A DNA stretch of 64,000 bases from Arthrobacter sp. ISL-85 (lineage in GTDB: Bacteria > Actinomycetota > Actinomycetes > Actinomycetales > Micrococcaceae): the NCBI RefSeq assembly GCF_018613675.1, contig NZ_JAGGPQ010000016.1, positions 248,001 to 312,000 of the forward strand, given 5' to 3'. Positions 25,040-34,675 of the stretch are shown here, piece by piece. The translations under genes were made by a program, and so were the position numbers. Under the pieces are notes generated by a model, which ran no database searches, was not told the DNA's origin, and worked only from the letters and a program-made list of their open reading frames with translations. Position 1 is the stretch's first letter, and each line of letters opens with the position of its first letter.

Positions 25040-25870
25040 GTGGGACAGAAAGTAAACCCGCACGGGTTCCGACTCGGCATCACCACCGATCACGTATCGC
25101 ACTGGTTCGCTGACAGCACCAAGGCCGGACAGCGGTACAAGGACTTCGTTCGCGAAGACATCCGCATCCGCCAGCTCATGTCCACGGGCATGGAGCGCGC
25201 CGGCATCGCCAAGGTCGAGATCGAGCGCACCCGTGACCGTGTCCGCGTGGACATCCACACGGCCCGTCCCGGCATTGTCATCGGCCGCCGTGGAGCAGAA
25301 GCAGACCGCATCCGCGGCGAGCTCGAAAAGCTCACCGGCAAGCAGGTTCAGCTGAACATCCTCGAGGTCAAGAACCCCGAGATGGAAGCCCAGCTTGTGG
25401 CCCAGGGCGTTGCAGAGCAGCTGACTTCCCGCGTGGCATTCCGCCGTGCGATGAAGAAGGCCATGCAGTCCGCACAGCGTGCAGGTGCCAAGGGCATCCG
25501 TATCGCCTGCTCGGGCCGCCTGGGTGGCGCTGAAATGTCCCGCTCGGAGTTCTACCGCGAAGGCCGTGTGCCGCTGCACACCCTCCGCGCGAACATCGAC
25601 TACGGCTTCTACGAAGCCAAGACCACCTTCGGCCGCATCGGCGTGAAGGTCTGGATCTACAAGGGCGATGTCACTGCCAAGGAACTGGCAGCACAGGCAG
25701 CCGCAGCACCGTCCCGCGGACCCCGTTCCGATCGTGGCGGACGCCCGGGTGGCGCTGACCGTGGTGACCGCCGTCGTCGCACCGACCGCCCGGCCGCTGA
25801 CGCAGCTCCTGCTGCCGAAGCTCCGGCAGCTGAGGCGGCTCCGGCCGCTGTAGAAGGAGGACAGGCTTAA
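25040..25870 (+). CDS. rpsC: 30S ribosomal protein S3
   Basis: A 276-aa protein from GTG 25040 with the KH-domain signature [20 protein letters not shown], binding mRNA at the ribosome entry. The last ~45 residues are low-complexity, first Arg/Gly-rich ([20 protein letters not shown]) and then Ala/Glu/Pro-rich, so it is longer than S3 of E. coli (233 aa). rplP follows with no gap. Confidence 0.97.
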   Translation: MGQKVNPHGFRLGITTDHVSHWFADSTKAGQRYKDFVREDIRIRQLMSTGMERAGIAKVEIERTRDRVRVDIHTARPGIVIGRRGAEADRIRGELEKLTGKQVQLNILEVKNPEMEAQLVAQGVAEQLTSRVAFRRAMKKAMQSAQRAGAKGIRIACSGRLGGAEMSRSEFYREGRVPLHTLRANIDYGFYEAKTTFGRIGVKVWIYKGDVTAKELAAQAAAAPSRGPRSDRGGRPGGADRGDRRRRTDRPAADAAPAAEAPAAEAAPAAVEGGQA

Positions 25871-26287
25871 ATGCTTATCCCACGTCGAGTAAAGCACCGT
25901 AAGCAGCACCACCCGGGTCGTTCCGGCGCTGCTACGGGCGGCACCGAGGTTTCGTTCGGTGAGTGGGGTATCCAGGCTCTGAGCCCGGCATACGTCACCA
26001 ACCGCCAGATCGAGTCCGCGCGTATCGCCATGACCCGCCACATCAAGCGTGGCGGTAAGGTCTGGATCAACATCTACCCGGACCGTCCGCTGACCAAGAA
26101 GCCGGCCGAAACCCGCATGGGTTCCGGTAAGGGTTCACCGGAATGGTGGGTCGCCAACGTCAAGCCGGGCCGGGTTCTCTTCGAACTCTCCGGTGTCAAT
26201 GAAGAGGTAGCTCGCGAGGCCCTGCGCCTGGCAATCCACAAGCTGCCGTTGAAGGCACGCATTGTGCGTCGCGAAGGTGGTGAGTAG
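25871..26287 (+). CDS. rplP: 50S ribosomal protein L16
   Basis: A 138-aa protein opening [18 protein letters not shown]. It has the conserved [19 protein letters not shown] loop near the A-site tRNA and 5S rRNA. Its ATG follows the rpsC stop directly, with the ribosome site GAAGGAGGA inside rpsC. Confidence 0.97.
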   Translation: MLIPRRVKHRKQHHPGRSGAATGGTEVSFGEWGIQALSPAYVTNRQIESARIAMTRHIKRGGKVWINIYPDRPLTKKPAETRMGSGKGSPEWWVANVKPGRVLFELSGVNEEVAREALRLAIHKLPLKARIVRREGGE

Positions 26288-26289
26288 AA

Positions 26290-26619
26290 ATGGCAGTAGG
26301 ATCCAAGGATCTGGCTCCCGCACAACTGGACGGTTTTGACAACGAGCGTCTCGTTGAAGAACTCCGCAAGGCCAAGGAAGAGCTGTTCAACCTGCGTTTC
26401 CAGTCCGCCACCGGACAGCTGGAGAACCACGGCCGCCTGCGTGCAGTAAAGAAGGACATTGCACGCATCTACACCGTTCTCCGCGAACGCGAGCTGGGCA
26501 TTCGTGCCGAGGTGGCCGCACCGGTTGTGGAAGCCAAGGAAGAGAAGAAGTCCAAGAAGGCTGCAACCAAGAAGGCCGAAAAGGCTGAAACGGTTGAGAC
26601 CGAGGAGGATGCCAAGTGA
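26290..26619 (+). CDS. rpmC: 50S ribosomal protein L29, extended
   Basis: The L29 core is residues 9-80 ([20 protein letters not shown], then [16 protein letters not shown]). It sits at the tunnel exit near L23. The protein is 109 aa, against about 65-80 in most bacteria, because of a Lys/Glu/Ala tail ([20 protein letters not shown]). Its stop overlaps the rpsQ start (GTGA). Confidence 0.95.
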   Translation: MAVGSKDLAPAQLDGFDNERLVEELRKAKEELFNLRFQSATGQLENHGRLRAVKKDIARIYTVLRERELGIRAEVAAPVVEAKEEKKSKKAATKKAEKAETVETEEDAK

Positions 26620-26921
26620 GTGAAAAGGACGAGAACGTGACGGAAACTGCTACCGCCGCCAAGGCTGGGGAGCGCGGTTACCGCAAGACGCGTCGCGGCT
26701 ACGTGGTCTCCGACAAGATGGAAAAGACCATCGTTGTCGAGGTTGAGGACCGCGTAAAGCACGCCCTGTACGGCAAGGTTATCCGCCGTACCTCCAAGGT
26801 CAAGGCACATGACGAAGGGAACACCGCGGGCATCGGCGACCTCGTTGTCATCGCCGAGACCCGTCCGCTGTCCGCCACCAAGAACTGGCGGCTCGTGGAA
26901 ATCCTCGAAAAGGCCAAGTAG
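26616..26921 (+). CDS. rpsQ: 30S ribosomal protein S17
   Basis: A 101-aa protein from GTG 26616 overlapping rpmC by 4 bases. After ~20 extra N-terminal residues the OB-fold begins at [20 protein letters not shown]. It ends with [21 protein letters not shown]17 is a primary 16S rRNA binder. Last gene of the S10 operon here; a terminator follows. Confidence 0.96.
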   Translation: MSEKDENVTETATAAKAGERGYRKTRRGYVVSDKMEKTIVVEVEDRVKHALYGKVIRRTSKVKAHDEGNTAGIGDLVVIAETRPLSATKNWRLVEILEKAK

Positions 26922-26937
26922 CACCTGCTGCTTCGCT

Positions 26938-26977
26938 GGAAGCCCCTGCTTCGTTCCGGGAGCGGGGGCTTCCTCGT
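26938..26977 (+). terminator. Terminator of the S10 operon
   Basis: GGAAGCCCCTGCT (26938-26950) pairs with AGCGGGGGCTTCC (26961-26973) over 13 bp with one GT pair. The TCGTTTA tail is weakly T-rich. It separates the S10 and spc operons. Confidence 0.8.
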
Positions 26978-27168
26978 TTAAGGCACACGTCACGCCAGGC
27001 AGCCTTTCCGGGCAGCGGACGACGGCGGCGCCCGGGCTGGCGTGGGAGGGGCGCCCCGGGTGGGCCGAAGGGCTGCCCTGCGTGACGCCGTCGTCCGTCC
27101 CGCGGGGGAGGGGCGCCTCCGTCTTGCGGGGCTGGGGACGGTGGTGATATGGGGACCGGCGGAAAACG
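26978..27168. other. GC-rich gap with interleaved inverted repeats
   Basis: No gene is supported in the ~500 bases between rpsQ and rplN. This part is very GC-rich and structured. Arm A 26988-27004 pairs with A' 27071-27087 (15 of 17), and arm B 27017-27027 pairs perfectly with B' 27086-27096. The order A-B-A'-B' allows a pseudoknot or two exclusive folds. It lies upstream of the candidate spc promoter. Open frames on both strands are proline/arginine-rich noise. Confidence 0.55.
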
Positions 27169-27177
27169 TGCTAGGAT
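27169..27177 (+). promoter_or_regulatory. Extended -10 element of the spc operon promoter
   Basis: TGCTAGGAT is an extended -10 box nearly identical to TGCTAGACT before rpsL. No clear -35 is visible. The leader to rplN would be about 240 bases. Confidence 0.45.
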
Positions 27178-27190
27178 ATTGAGTTTGTAT

Positions 27191-27425
27191 GGCGCCTTTC
27201 GCGCGCCGTCATCAACCTCGTAAACAAGCGTGCCACAGCATAGTGCCCCTGTGCGCCCGGGATCCGTCCCGGACAGGGTGGGAGCAACTGCTTCTGGCAC
27301 GGGAGTTTAGGCCTGGTCTGGCAAAATCCAGGCAGGTCAAGAGACACCCCGATCAACCGTTCCGCAAGGCTCATTCCGTAGGAAGATTTTCGGTCTGAGA
27401 ACCGGCGCGACGCAAGGAGTAAATA
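27191..27425 (+). other. Structured leader of the spc operon
   Basis: Three stem-loops: GGCGC/GCGCC near 27191-27207; CCCTGT (27247-27252) plus CCGGGA (27257-27262) pairing with TCCCGG (27267-27272) plus ACAGGG (27273-27278); and GCCTGG (27311-27316) with CCAGGC (27328-27333). No U-tract follows them. A ribosomal protein may bind here, but no known motif is recognised. Confidence 0.4.
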
Positions 27426-27794
27426 GTGATTCAGCAGGAGTCGCGACTCAAGGTCGCCGACAACACGGGTGCTAAGGAAATCCTTACCATTCGCGTTCTC
27501 GGTGGATCCGGCCGTCGCTACGCAGGCATCGGTGACGTCATTGTCGCCACCGTCAAGGATGCAATCCCGGGCGGCAACGTAAAGAAGGGCGATGTGGTCA
27601 AGGCCGTCATCGTCCGTACCAAGAAGGAACGCCGCCGTGCGGATGGTTCCTACATCAAGTTTGACGAGAACGCAGCTGTGATCCTGAAGAACGACGGTGA
27701 CCCCCGCGGTACCCGTATCTTCGGACCGGTTGGTCGTGAACTGCGTGACAAGAAGTTCATGAAGATCGTTTCTCTGGCTCCGGAGGTGCTCTAG
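27426..27794 (+). CDS. rplN: 50S ribosomal protein L14
   Basis: A 122-aa protein of standard length from GTG 27426, opening [18 protein letters not shown], with the conserved [16 protein letters not shown] block. It forms an intersubunit bridge with 16S rRNA. Ribosome site AAGGAG. First gene of the spc operon. Confidence 0.97.
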   Translation: MIQQESRLKVADNTGAKEILTIRVLGGSGRRYAGIGDVIVATVKDAIPGGNVKKGDVVKAVIVRTKKERRRADGSYIKFDENAAVILKNDGDPRGTRIFGPVGRELRDKKFMKIVSLAPEVL

Positions 27795-27797
27795 TCC

Positions 27798-28160
27798 ATG
27801 GCTGCAAAGATCAAGAAGGGTGACCTGGTTCAGGTCATCACTGGCGCCAAGGCTGAGCGCGGCGGCGACCGCGGCAAGCAGGGCAAGGTTCTGCGCGTGT
27901 TCACCGACACCAACCGCGTGCTGGTTGAGGGTATCAACCGCGTTACCAAGCACACCCGTGTTGGACAGTCGCAGCGCGGCACCAAGACCGGCGGCATCGA
28001 GGTTGTAGAGGCCCCGATCCACATTTCCAACGTGGCCCTGGTTGACCCGTCGACCAAGAAGCCGACCCGCGTGGGCTTCCGCCTCGACACCGTGGAGAAG
28101 AACGGCGTCAAGAAGACCGTCCGCATCCGCGTGTCCAAGAGCTCCGGGAAGGACATCTAA
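27798..28160 (+). CDS. rplX: 50S ribosomal protein L24
   Basis: A 120-aa protein with the KOW-type start [20 protein letters not shown] and the [20 protein letters not shown] segment. It initiates 50S assembly and lies at the tunnel exit. Its TAA shares one base with the rplE ATG (TAATG). Confidence 0.96.
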   Translation: MAAKIKKGDLVQVITGAKAERGGDRGKQGKVLRVFTDTNRVLVEGINRVTKHTRVGQSQRGTKTGGIEVVEAPIHISNVALVDPSTKKPTRVGFRLDTVEKNGVKKTVRIRVSKSSGKDI

Positions 28161-28741
28161 TGACTGAGACTCTCGAGACTCCGGCAACGAAGATCGTTCC
28201 TCGTCTGAAGACCAAGTACGCCGAATCCATCAAGGCAACGCTCCAGGATGAATTCAAGTACGAGAACGTGAACCAGGTACCCCGCCTGGTGAAGGTTGTT
28301 GTGAACATGGGTGTTGGAGATGCCGCCAAGGACTCCAAGCTGATCGACGGCGCTGTCCGCGACCTCACCCAGATCACCGGCCAGAAGCCGCAGGTTACCA
28401 AAGCCCGCAAGTCGATCGCACAGTTTAAGCTGCGCGAAGGCATGCCCATCGGTGCGCACGCAACCCTGCGTGGCGACCGCATGTGGGAATTCGTGGACCG
28501 CCTGGTCACCCTGGCACTGCCCCGTATCCGCGACTTCCGCGGCCTCAGCGGCAAGCAGTTCGATGGCAACGGCAACTACACCTTCGGTCTGACCGAGCAG
28601 GTTATGTTCCACGAAATCGACCAGGACAAGATCGACCGCGTCCGCGGTATGGACATCACGGTTGTGACCACTGCCAAGACTGACGACGAAGGCCGCGCGC
28701 TGCTCAAGGCGCTTGGTTTCCCGTTCAAAACCGAAGCTTAA
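28160..28741 (+). CDS. rplE: 50S ribosomal protein L5
   Basis: A 193-aa protein. Conserved blocks are [38 protein letters not shown] and [19 protein letters not shown]. It binds 5S rRNA and the P-site tRNA elbow. In most actinobacteria rpsN would follow; here 82 bases without a gene lead straight to rpsH. Confidence 0.97.
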   Translation: MTETLETPATKIVPRLKTKYAESIKATLQDEFKYENVNQVPRLVKVVVNMGVGDAAKDSKLIDGAVRDLTQITGQKPQVTKARKSIAQFKLREGMPIGAHATLRGDRMWEFVDRLVTLALPRIRDFRGLSGKQFDGNGNYTFGLTEQVMFHEIDQDKIDRVRGMDITVVTTAKTDDEGRALLKALGFPFKTEA

Positions 28742-28823
28742 TTAACTACATAAAAGGTCCGGCCGCTCCGCTCCCTGAAGGACGGAACGGCGGAAACCGT
28801 TATGAGGAAGGGCATGAGCCCAC

Positions 28824-29222
28824 ATGACAATGACAGATCCTGTCGCAGATATGCTTACGCGCCTGCGTAACGCAAACTCGGCATACCACGACTCCGTGTC
28901 TATGCCTTACAGCAAGCTCAAGGCACGCGTTGCCGACATCCTCAAGGCCGAAGGTTTCATCGCCGGCTGGAAGGAAGAGGACGCTGAGGTTGGCAAGAAG
29001 CTGACCCTCGACCTCAAGTTCGGTCCGAACCGCGAGCGTTCCATCGCCGGTGTACGCCGCATCTCCAAGCCGGGCCTCCGCGTTTACGCGAAGTCCACCA
29101 ACCTGCCCCACGTCCTCGGTGGCCTGGGTATCGCAATCCTGTCCACCTCTTCCGGCCTCTTGACTGACAAGCAGGCCGGCAAGAAGGGCGTGGGCGGCGA
29201 AGTCCTCGCGTACGTCTGGTAA
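28824..29222 (+). CDS. rpsH: 30S ribosomal protein S8
   Basis: A 132-aa protein opening [20 protein letters not shown] and closing with [20 protein letters not shown]. It binds the central domain of 16S rRNA and in E. coli represses the spc operon. GGAAGGGC lies upstream, with more spacer than usual. Confidence 0.97.
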   Translation: MTMTDPVADMLTRLRNANSAYHDSVSMPYSKLKARVADILKAEGFIAGWKEEDAEVGKKLTLDLKFGPNRERSIAGVRRISKPGLRVYAKSTNLPHVLGGLGIAILSTSSGLLTDKQAGKKGVGGEVLAYVW

Positions 29223-29240
29223 CGGGAAAGGAAGAGAATA

Positions 29241-29777
29241 ATGTCACGTATTGGACGTCTCCCCATCACCGTTCCTGCCGGCGTTGAGGTCAAGGTTGAC
29301 GGCTCTGTCGTCAGCGTCAAGGGTTCCAAGGGGGAGCTGACCCACACTGTGGCCAGCCCCATCGAGGTTGCCCTGGATGACAGCACCCTGACCGTCAGCC
29401 GCCCGAACGACGAGCGCGCCTCCCGTTCACTCCACGGCCTGACCCGCACCCTGATCGCCAACATGATCCAGGGCGTCACGGCAGGCTACGAGAAGAAGCT
29501 TGAAATCGTTGGTACCGGTTACCGCGTTCAGGCCAAGGGATCTGACCTTGAGTTCGCTCTTGGCTACAGCCACCCGGTCAACGTTTCGGCTCCGGCCGGC
29601 ATCACCTTTGCAGTAGAGGGACCGACCAAGCTCTCTGTCTCAGGTATCAACAAGCAGCAGGTCGGCGAAGTTGCTGCCAACATTCGCAAGCTGCGGAAGC
29701 CTGACCCGTACAAGGGCAAGGGCATCCGTTACGCAGGCGAAGTCATCCGCCGCAAGGTCGGAAAGGCTGGTAAGTAA
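29241..29777 (+). CDS. rplF: 50S ribosomal protein L6
   Basis: A 178-aa protein, opening [16 protein letters not shown]. The C-terminal [20 protein letters not shown] and [15 protein letters not shown] blocks contact the sarcin-ricin region. It has two tandem L6 domains, as usual. GGAAAGGAAG precedes ATG 29241. Confidence 0.97.
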   Translation: MSRIGRLPITVPAGVEVKVDGSVVSVKGSKGELTHTVASPIEVALDDSTLTVSRPNDERASRSLHGLTRTLIANMIQGVTAGYEKKLEIVGTGYRVQAKGSDLEFALGYSHPVNVSAPAGITFAVEGPTKLSVSGINKQQVGEVAANIRKLRKPDPYKGKGIRYAGEVIRRKVGKAGK

Positions 29778-29779
29778 CC

Positions 29780-30163
29780 ATGGCCATCTCCATTAACAAG
29801 AAGCGTACGAACAAGAGCAAGGCTGCTGGTCGCAGCCGCCGCCAGCTTCGTATCCGCAAGCGCATTTCCGGTACGGCTGTCCGCCCCCGCCTGGTGGTTA
29901 ACCGTTCCGCACGCCACGTATTTGTCCAGGTTGTCGACGACACCATCGGCCAGACCGTAGCAAGCGCGTCCACCCTGGAAGCTGACCTTCGTGCATTCGA
30001 CGGTGACAAGACTGCCAAGGCCAAGCGCGTCGGCGAGCTCGTTGCCGAACGTGCCAAGGCTGCCGGCGTCGAGGCTGTTGTCTTCGACCGTGGTGGTAAC
30101 AAGTACCACGGCCGGATTGCCGCCGTCGCTGACGGTGCACGCGAAGGTGGGCTGTCACTGTGA
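29780..30163 (+). CDS. rplR: 50S ribosomal protein L18
   Basis: A 127-aa protein with the basic N-terminus [20 protein letters not shown] and C-terminal [20 protein letters not shown]. It binds 5S rRNA with L5. Starts two bases after rplF and overlaps the rpsE start by 4 bases (GTGA). Confidence 0.96.
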   Translation: MAISINKKRTNKSKAAGRSRRQLRIRKRISGTAVRPRLVVNRSARHVFVQVVDDTIGQTVASASTLEADLRAFDGDKTAKAKRVGELVAERAKAAGVEAVVFDRGGNKYHGRIAAVADGAREGGLSL

Positions 30164-30876
30164 CCGAAGCAAACAACGAAAAGGACACTGTGTCTGCAGA
30201 TCAGAAGGCGCCCGAAGCCGCAGCTGCTGAGACCACTGCCCCCGCTGCCGAGGACCGCCGTGGTGGCGCCCGTCGTGGCGAGCGTGGCGACCGTGGCCAG
30301 GGCCGCGGAGACCGTGGTGGCCGTGGCGGCCGCGACGGTGGCCGTGAAGCCGAAAAGAACCAGTTCGTAGAGCGCGTTGTCACCATCAACCGCGTTTCCA
30401 AGGTCGTCAAGGGTGGTCGTCGCTTTAGCTTCACCGCACTGGTGGTCGTTGGTGACGGCAACGGCATGGTCGGCGTGGGCTACGGCAAGGCCAAGGAAGT
30501 TCCCGCTGCTATCGCCAAGGGCGTTGAAGAGGCCAAGAAGTCCTTCTTCCGCGTTCCCCGCGTTGGCAACACCATCCCGCACCGCGTTCAGGGTGAAGCC
30601 GCTGCCGGCGTCGTAATGCTGCGTCCGGCTTCCGCCGGTACCGGTGTTATCGCCGGTGGTCCGGTCCGTGCAGTACTGGAGTGCGTGGGCATCCACGACA
30701 TCCTCTCCAAGTCGCTCGGTTCCTCCAACGCCATCAACATCGTTCACGCGACCGTTGATGCCCTGAAGCGCCTCGAAGAGCCGGCAGCCGTGGCAGCACG
30801 CCGCGGCCTGCCGCTGGACGAGGTTGCCCCGGCAGCACTGGTGAAGGCCCTCCTCGCCCCGAAGGCAGGTGTCTAG
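30160..30876 (+). CDS. rpsE: 30S ribosomal protein S5
   Basis: The core starts near residue 65 with [20 protein letters not shown]; the double-stranded-RNA-binding block and the [15 protein letters not shown] block follow. The ~60-residue N-terminal extension is Ala/Glu then Arg/Gly-rich ([20 protein letters not shown]). GTG 30160 overlaps the rplR stop; GTG 30190, with AAGGA upstream, would give 228 instead of 238 aa. S5 acts in decoding fidelity and mRNA unwinding. Confidence 0.96.
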   Translation: MTEANNEKDTVSADQKAPEAAAAETTAPAAEDRRGGARRGERGDRGQGRGDRGGRGGRDGGREAEKNQFVERVVTINRVSKVVKGGRRFSFTALVVVGDGNGMVGVGYGKAKEVPAAIAKGVEEAKKSFFRVPRVGNTIPHRVQGEAAAGVVMLRPASAGTGVIAGGPVRAVLECVGIHDILSKSLGSSNAINIVHATVDALKRLEEPAAVAARRGLPLDEVAPAALVKALLAPKAGV

Positions 30877-30878
30877 TC

Positions 30879-31085
30879 ATGGCTAAGAACCTGATCCCCT
30901 CCGACGCTCAGTTGGAGATCACACAGATCAAGTCCGCCATTGGCGGCAAGCAGAACCAGCGCGACACCCTGCGGTCCCTCGGCCTGAAGCGGATCGGACA
31001 CACCGTTGTCCGCACCGCCGACGCCGTGACCGTTGGAATGCTCAACACGGTTCCGCACCTGGTAAAGGTAGAGGAGGCGAAGTAA
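30879..31085 (+). CDS. rpmD: 50S ribosomal protein L30
   Basis: A 68-aa protein with [20 protein letters not shown], the L30 signature, and a C-terminal [13 protein letters not shown]. Close to the family's usual 60 residues. It starts two bases after rpsE and is followed directly by rplO. Confidence 0.95.
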   Translation: MAKNLIPSDAQLEITQIKSAIGGKQNQRDTLRSLGLKRIGHTVVRTADAVTVGMLNTVPHLVKVEEAK

Positions 31086-31571
31086 ATGGCAGAGAACACT
31101 GCTGATAAGGCACAGGCTGCTGAGAAGCAGAACGCCCTGAAGGTTCACCACCTGCGTCCCGCTCCGGGTGCCAAGACCGCCAAGACCCGTGTGGGTCGTG
31201 GTGAGGCATCCAAGGGTAAGACCGCCGGTCGCGGTACCAAGGGTACTGCTGCCCGCTACCAGATCAAGGCTGGCTTTGCCGGCGGCCAGCTGCCGCTGCA
31301 CATGCGCCTGCCCAAGCTGCGTGGCTTCAAGAACCCGTTCCGGGTTGAGTTCCAGGTTGTAAACCTGGACAAGCTCAACGAGCTGTTCCCGGAAGGTGGC
31401 GCAGTCACCGTGGAGAACCTGGTCGAAAAGGGTGCCGTTCGCAAGAACCAGCCCGTCAAGGTGCTGGGCACCGGCGACATCACCGTCAAAGTTGACGTCA
31501 CCGCCCACGCATTCTCGGCCAGCGCCGCTGAAAAGATTGCCGCAGCCGGCGGAAGCACCACCGCCCTGTAA
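31086..31571 (+). CDS. rplO: 50S ribosomal protein L15
   Basis: A 161-aa protein. The core starts at [13 protein letters not shown] and includes [20 protein letters not shown] and the [17 protein letters not shown] block. A ~17-residue N-terminal extension is lineage-typical. GAGGAGG precedes ATG 31086. A terminator follows, which ends the spc operon before secY. Confidence 0.96.
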   Translation: MAENTADKAQAAEKQNALKVHHLRPAPGAKTAKTRVGRGEASKGKTAGRGTKGTAARYQIKAGFAGGQLPLHMRLPKLRGFKNPFRVEFQVVNLDKLNELFPEGGAVTVENLVEKGAVRKNQPVKVLGTGDITVKVDVTAHAFSASAAEKIAAAGGSTTAL

Positions 31572-31590
31572 GGGACGGCGCCAGCTGTTG

Positions 31591-31637
31591 AACTCCCGGT
31601 ATCCGTGGGCTTTGGCCCCGGATGCCGGGAGTTTTCC
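31591..31637 (+). terminator. Terminator between rplO and secY
   Basis: AACTCCCGGTATCCG (31591-31605) pairs with CGGATGCCGGGAGTT (31619-31633) over 15 bp with one GT pair. The loop holds an inner GGGC/GCCC. TTTT spans the end of the stem. Confidence 0.85.
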
Positions 31638-31690
31638 ATATCCGCCGGGCGAACAATTCCTGCCATCCGGCGCATCCCCGCCCGATAGGA

Positions 31691-31721
31691 TTGTTCGCTC
31701 GGCGCATGGACCCGTTAGACT
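31691..31721 (+). promoter_or_regulatory. Candidate secY-adk-map promoter
   Basis: TAGACT (31716-31721) is a good -10 match. TTGTTC (31691-31696) lies 19 bases upstream, a little far. The preceding terminator makes a promoter here necessary. Confidence 0.4.
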
Positions 31722-31783
31722 CGGATGTCGGGATCTATCGATTCCCCTCACCCCACTCTTATTGACACCACACAGGAGGACGC

Positions 31784-33094
31784 TTGCTTAGCGCATTTGG
31801 CCGGGCCTTTCGCACGCCTGATCTGCGACGCAAGTTGTTGTTCACGCTGGCAATCATCACCATCTTCCGCTTGGGTGCTTTCATTCCCTCGCCAGGTGTG
31901 AACTACCAGAATGTCCAGCAATGCTTGCACAACGGTCAGACCGCCGGCGGGCTGTACCAGCTCGTCAACCTCTTCAGCGGCGGCGCGCTGCTCCAGGTGT
32001 CAATCTTCGCCCTGGGCATCATGCCCTACATTACGGCCAGCATCATCGTCCAGCTGCTCCGGGTGGTCATTCCCCGGTTCCAGGAGCTTTACGACGAAGG
32101 CGCGTCGGGCCAGTCCAAGCTGACCCAGTACACCCGTTACCTCACCATCGCGCTGGGCCTGCTCAACGCCACCACCCTGGTTTCGCTGGCCCGCTCCGGG
32201 CAGTTGCTTCCCGGCTGCCAGCTGCAGGTGATCCCCGACACCAGCATCATCACCACCATCCTGATCATCATCACTCTCACGGCCGGCACCGGCCTGATCA
32301 TGTGGATGGGCGAGCTCGTCACGGAAAAGGGTGTGGGCAACGGCATGTCGCTGCTCATCTTCACTTCCATCGCCGCCCAGTTCCCCACCTCGCTGGGTGC
32401 CATCTGGACCGCGCAGGGACCGGGAACCTTCTTCCTCGTCCTGGTGGTGGGCCTCCTGACCGTCGCCCTGGTGGTCTTCGTCGAGCAGTCACAGCGCCGC
32501 GTCCCGGTGCAGTACGCCAAGCGGATGATCGGCCGGCGCACTGTGGGCGGCACCAGCACTTACATCCCTATCAAGGTGAACATGGCCGGTGTCATTCCGG
32601 TGATCTTCGCTTCCTCCATGCTCTACATTCCCGGGCTGATCGCACAGTTCAACCAGCCCCGGAACGGCGAGCCAATGCAACCGTGGGTTGAATGGATCAA
32701 CAACAACCTGACCCGCGGTGACCACCCGATCTACATGGTTGTTTACTTCCTCCTGATCGTGTTCTTCACCTACTTCTACGTCGCGATTACCTTCAACCCT
32801 GAAGAAGTCTCAGACAACATGAAGAAGTACGGCGGCTTCATTCCAGGTATCCGCGCCGGCCGGCCGACCGCGGACTACCTTCAGTACGTGCTCTCACGGA
32901 TCACCCTGCCCGGCGCCCTTTACCTGGGCTTCGTGGCACTGATTCCGCTGGTGGCACTTGTGCTGATCAACGCAAACCAGAACTTCCCGTTCGGTGGCAC
33001 CTCGATCCTGATCATGGTGGGCGTTGGGTTGGAGACCGTAAAGCAGATTGATGCGCAGCTACAACAACGTCACTACGAAGGGCTTTTGCGATGA
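31784..33094 (+). CDS. secY: Protein translocase subunit SecY
   Basis: A 436-aa membrane protein with ten predicted hydrophobic segments, from TTG 31784 behind CAGGAGGA. Typical blocks are RRKLLFTLAIITIFRLGAFI, GIMPYITASIIVQLL and ERRVPVQYA-like QRRVPVQYAKRMIGR. It is the channel of the Sec translocon, which would also export the lipoproteins and prepilins encoded in this window. It overlaps adk by 4 bases (ATGA). Confidence 0.97.
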   Translation: MLSAFGRAFRTPDLRRKLLFTLAIITIFRLGAFIPSPGVNYQNVQQCLHNGQTAGGLYQLVNLFSGGALLQVSIFALGIMPYITASIIVQLLRVVIPRFQELYDEGASGQSKLTQYTRYLTIALGLLNATTLVSLARSGQLLPGCQLQVIPDTSIITTILIIITLTAGTGLIMWMGELVTEKGVGNGMSLLIFTSIAAQFPTSLGAIWTAQGPGTFFLVLVVGLLTVALVVFVEQSQRRVPVQYAKRMIGRRTVGGTSTYIPIKVNMAGVIPVIFASSMLYIPGLIAQFNQPRNGEPMQPWVEWINNNLTRGDHPIYMVVYFLLIVFFTYFYVAITFNPEEVSDNMKKYGGFIPGIRAGRPTADYLQYVLSRITLPGALYLGFVALIPLVALVLINANQNFPFGGTSILIMVGVGLETVKQIDAQLQQRHYEGLLR

Positions 33095-33669
33095 CGAGAA
33101 TGCTGATTATTGGACCTCCGGGTTCCGGAAAAGGAACGCAGGCGGAGCGGATTTCAGAACGCCTCGGCGTTGTGGCCATCTCCACCGGCGATATTTTCCG
33201 CGCCAACGTGAAGGGTGAAACCCCGCTTGGCCTCGAGGCCAAGAAGTTCATGGACAACGGTGACTTCGTCCCGGACAGCGTGACCAACAAGATGGTCCGC
33301 GACCGCCTGAACGAGTCCGACGTCGAAAACGGCTTCCTGCTGGACGGCTACCCGCGCACCACCGCGCAGGTGGACTACCTTGACGAGATCCTCGCCGACG
33401 GCGACGAGAAGCTCGACGTGGTCCTGCAGCTGACTGCCGACGACGAGGAGCTGGTTCACCGGCTCCTTGGCCGCGCCAAGGAAACGGGCCGGAGCGACGA
33501 CAACGAAGCCGTCATCCGCCACCGCCTTGACCTGTACCACGAGCAGACCGAAGCTGTGGTGGCGAAGTACGCCGAACGCGGCATCCTCACCAAGGTTGAC
33601 GGGATCGGTCCCATCGACGAAGTAACCGACCGCGTGATGCAGGCCATCAAGGCCGCACAGGCAGCCTGA
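33091..33669 (+). CDS. adk: Adenylate kinase
   Basis: A 192-aa enzyme converting AMP + ATP to 2 ADP. The P-loop is GPPGSGKGTQAERIS (residues 8-22); the NMP-binding region contains STGDIFRANV, and LLDGYPRTTAQ is the nucleotide-monophosphate block. The LID is the short form (LLGRAKETGRSDDN) without zinc-binding cysteines, as in other actinobacteria. It is translationally coupled to secY. Confidence 0.97.
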   Translation: MTRMLIIGPPGSGKGTQAERISERLGVVAISTGDIFRANVKGETPLGLEAKKFMDNGDFVPDSVTNKMVRDRLNESDVENGFLLDGYPRTTAQVDYLDEILADGDEKLDVVLQLTADDEELVHRLLGRAKETGRSDDNEAVIRHRLDLYHEQTEAVVAKYAERGILTKVDGIGPIDEVTDRVMQAIKAAQAA

Positions 33670-33689
33670 CCAAGGCGCCCGGTTTTATC

Positions 33690-33720
33690 GAGGCTCCTCC
33701 CGGCATCCGGGAGGAGCCTC
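33690..33720 (+). other. Strong hairpin between adk and map
   Basis: GAGGCTCCTCCCGG (33690-33703) pairs perfectly over 14 bp with CCGGGAGGAGCCTC (33707-33720). The tail AGCCATTT is not a clean U-tract, so it may reduce readthrough into map or set an mRNA end. Confidence 0.6.
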
Positions 33721-33741
33721 AGCCATTTGAAAGGACACATC

Positions 33742-34569
33742 ATGGCCTTCGGCCAGCCCCGCATCGAATTCAAGAACAACGCCCAGATGCGCACCATGCA
33801 CGAGGCAGGCCTGGTGCTTAGCCGTGCACTGGATGCCGCCGTTGCCGCCGCGGTGCCGGGAGTCACCACCAAGCACCTGGACGACGTCTTCGCTGCCGTG
33901 CTTAATGAGGCAGGCGCCAAGTCCAACTTCCTGGGCTACCACGGCTTCCCGGCCACCATCTGCACGTCCGTCAACGAGGAGGTGGTGCACGGCATCCCGG
34001 GCAGCCGCGTCCTGAAGGACGGCGACATCATCTCCATCGACGGCGGGGCGATTGTGGACGGCTGGCACTCGGATTCCGCGCGCACAGTGATCGTTGGCGC
34101 AGCGGATCCCGAGGACCAGCGGCTCTCCGACGTCACCCAGGCTGCAATGTGGCGGGGGATTGCTGCGCTGGCCAACGGCACGCACGTAGGTGACATCGGC
34201 GCTGCCATTGACGACTACGTCTCCTCAGTCCCCGGCAAGCCGCTGGGCATCCTGGAGGACTACGTGGGCCACGGGATCGGCTCCGAGATGCACATGGCTC
34301 CCGACGTCCTGAACTACCGCACCAACCACCGCGGCCCCAAGATCAAGCCGGGCCTGTGCCTTGCCATCGAACCCATGCTGGTCCGGGGCAGCATCGACAC
34401 TGCGGTCCTGGAGGACGACTGGACCGTGGTGACTACCGACGGCAAGCGCTCCTGCCAATGGGAGCACTCGGTGGCCGTGCACGAGAAGGGCATCTGGGTG
34501 CTTTCAGCGCCCGACGGCGGTGCGGAGCAGCTGGTGCCCCTCGGCGTCACCCCCGTGCCGATCCCCTAG
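33742..34569 (+). CDS. map: Methionine aminopeptidase, type I
   Basis: A 275-aa enzyme removing N-terminal Met from new proteins. The five metal ligands are in place: D100, D111, H177 (in GHGIG), E210 (in AIEP) and E241 (in WEHS). ATG 33742 is preferred over an in-frame ATG at 33727 because AAAGGACA sits correctly in front of it. Third gene of the secY-adk-map operon; a terminator follows. Confidence 0.95.
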   Translation: MAFGQPRIEFKNNAQMRTMHEAGLVLSRALDAAVAAAVPGVTTKHLDDVFAAVLNEAGAKSNFLGYHGFPATICTSVNEEVVHGIPGSRVLKDGDIISIDGGAIVDGWHSDSARTVIVGAADPEDQRLSDVTQAAMWRGIAALANGTHVGDIGAAIDDYVSSVPGKPLGILEDYVGHGIGSEMHMAPDVLNYRTNHRGPKIKPGLCLAIEPMLVRGSIDTAVLEDDWTVVTTDGKRSCQWEHSVAVHEKGIWVLSAPDGGAEQLVPLGVTPVPIP

Positions 34570-34618
34570 GGGACACGCTTCCCCCTTTTCGACGCGCATC
34601 TTCCTGCATGAAACGACG

Positions 34619-34660
34619 AAGCCCTGGCGGGACCCGAATCCGGGGCCCGCCAGGGCTTTT
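34619..34660 (+). terminator. Terminator after map
   Basis: AAGCCCTGGCGGG (34619-34631) pairs over 13 bp with CCCGCCAGGGCTT (34646-34658), then TT. It can also act on the convergent ABC importer operon, although its minus-strand tail is poorer. Confidence 0.88.
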
Positions 34661-34675
34661 GCGCATCGAAAGCGG

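Noticed and set aside
26848..27300. Open frames in the rpsQ-rplN gap, both strands
   Set aside because: Products are Pro/Arg/Gly-rich and non-globular, as expected from very GC-rich non-coding sequence.
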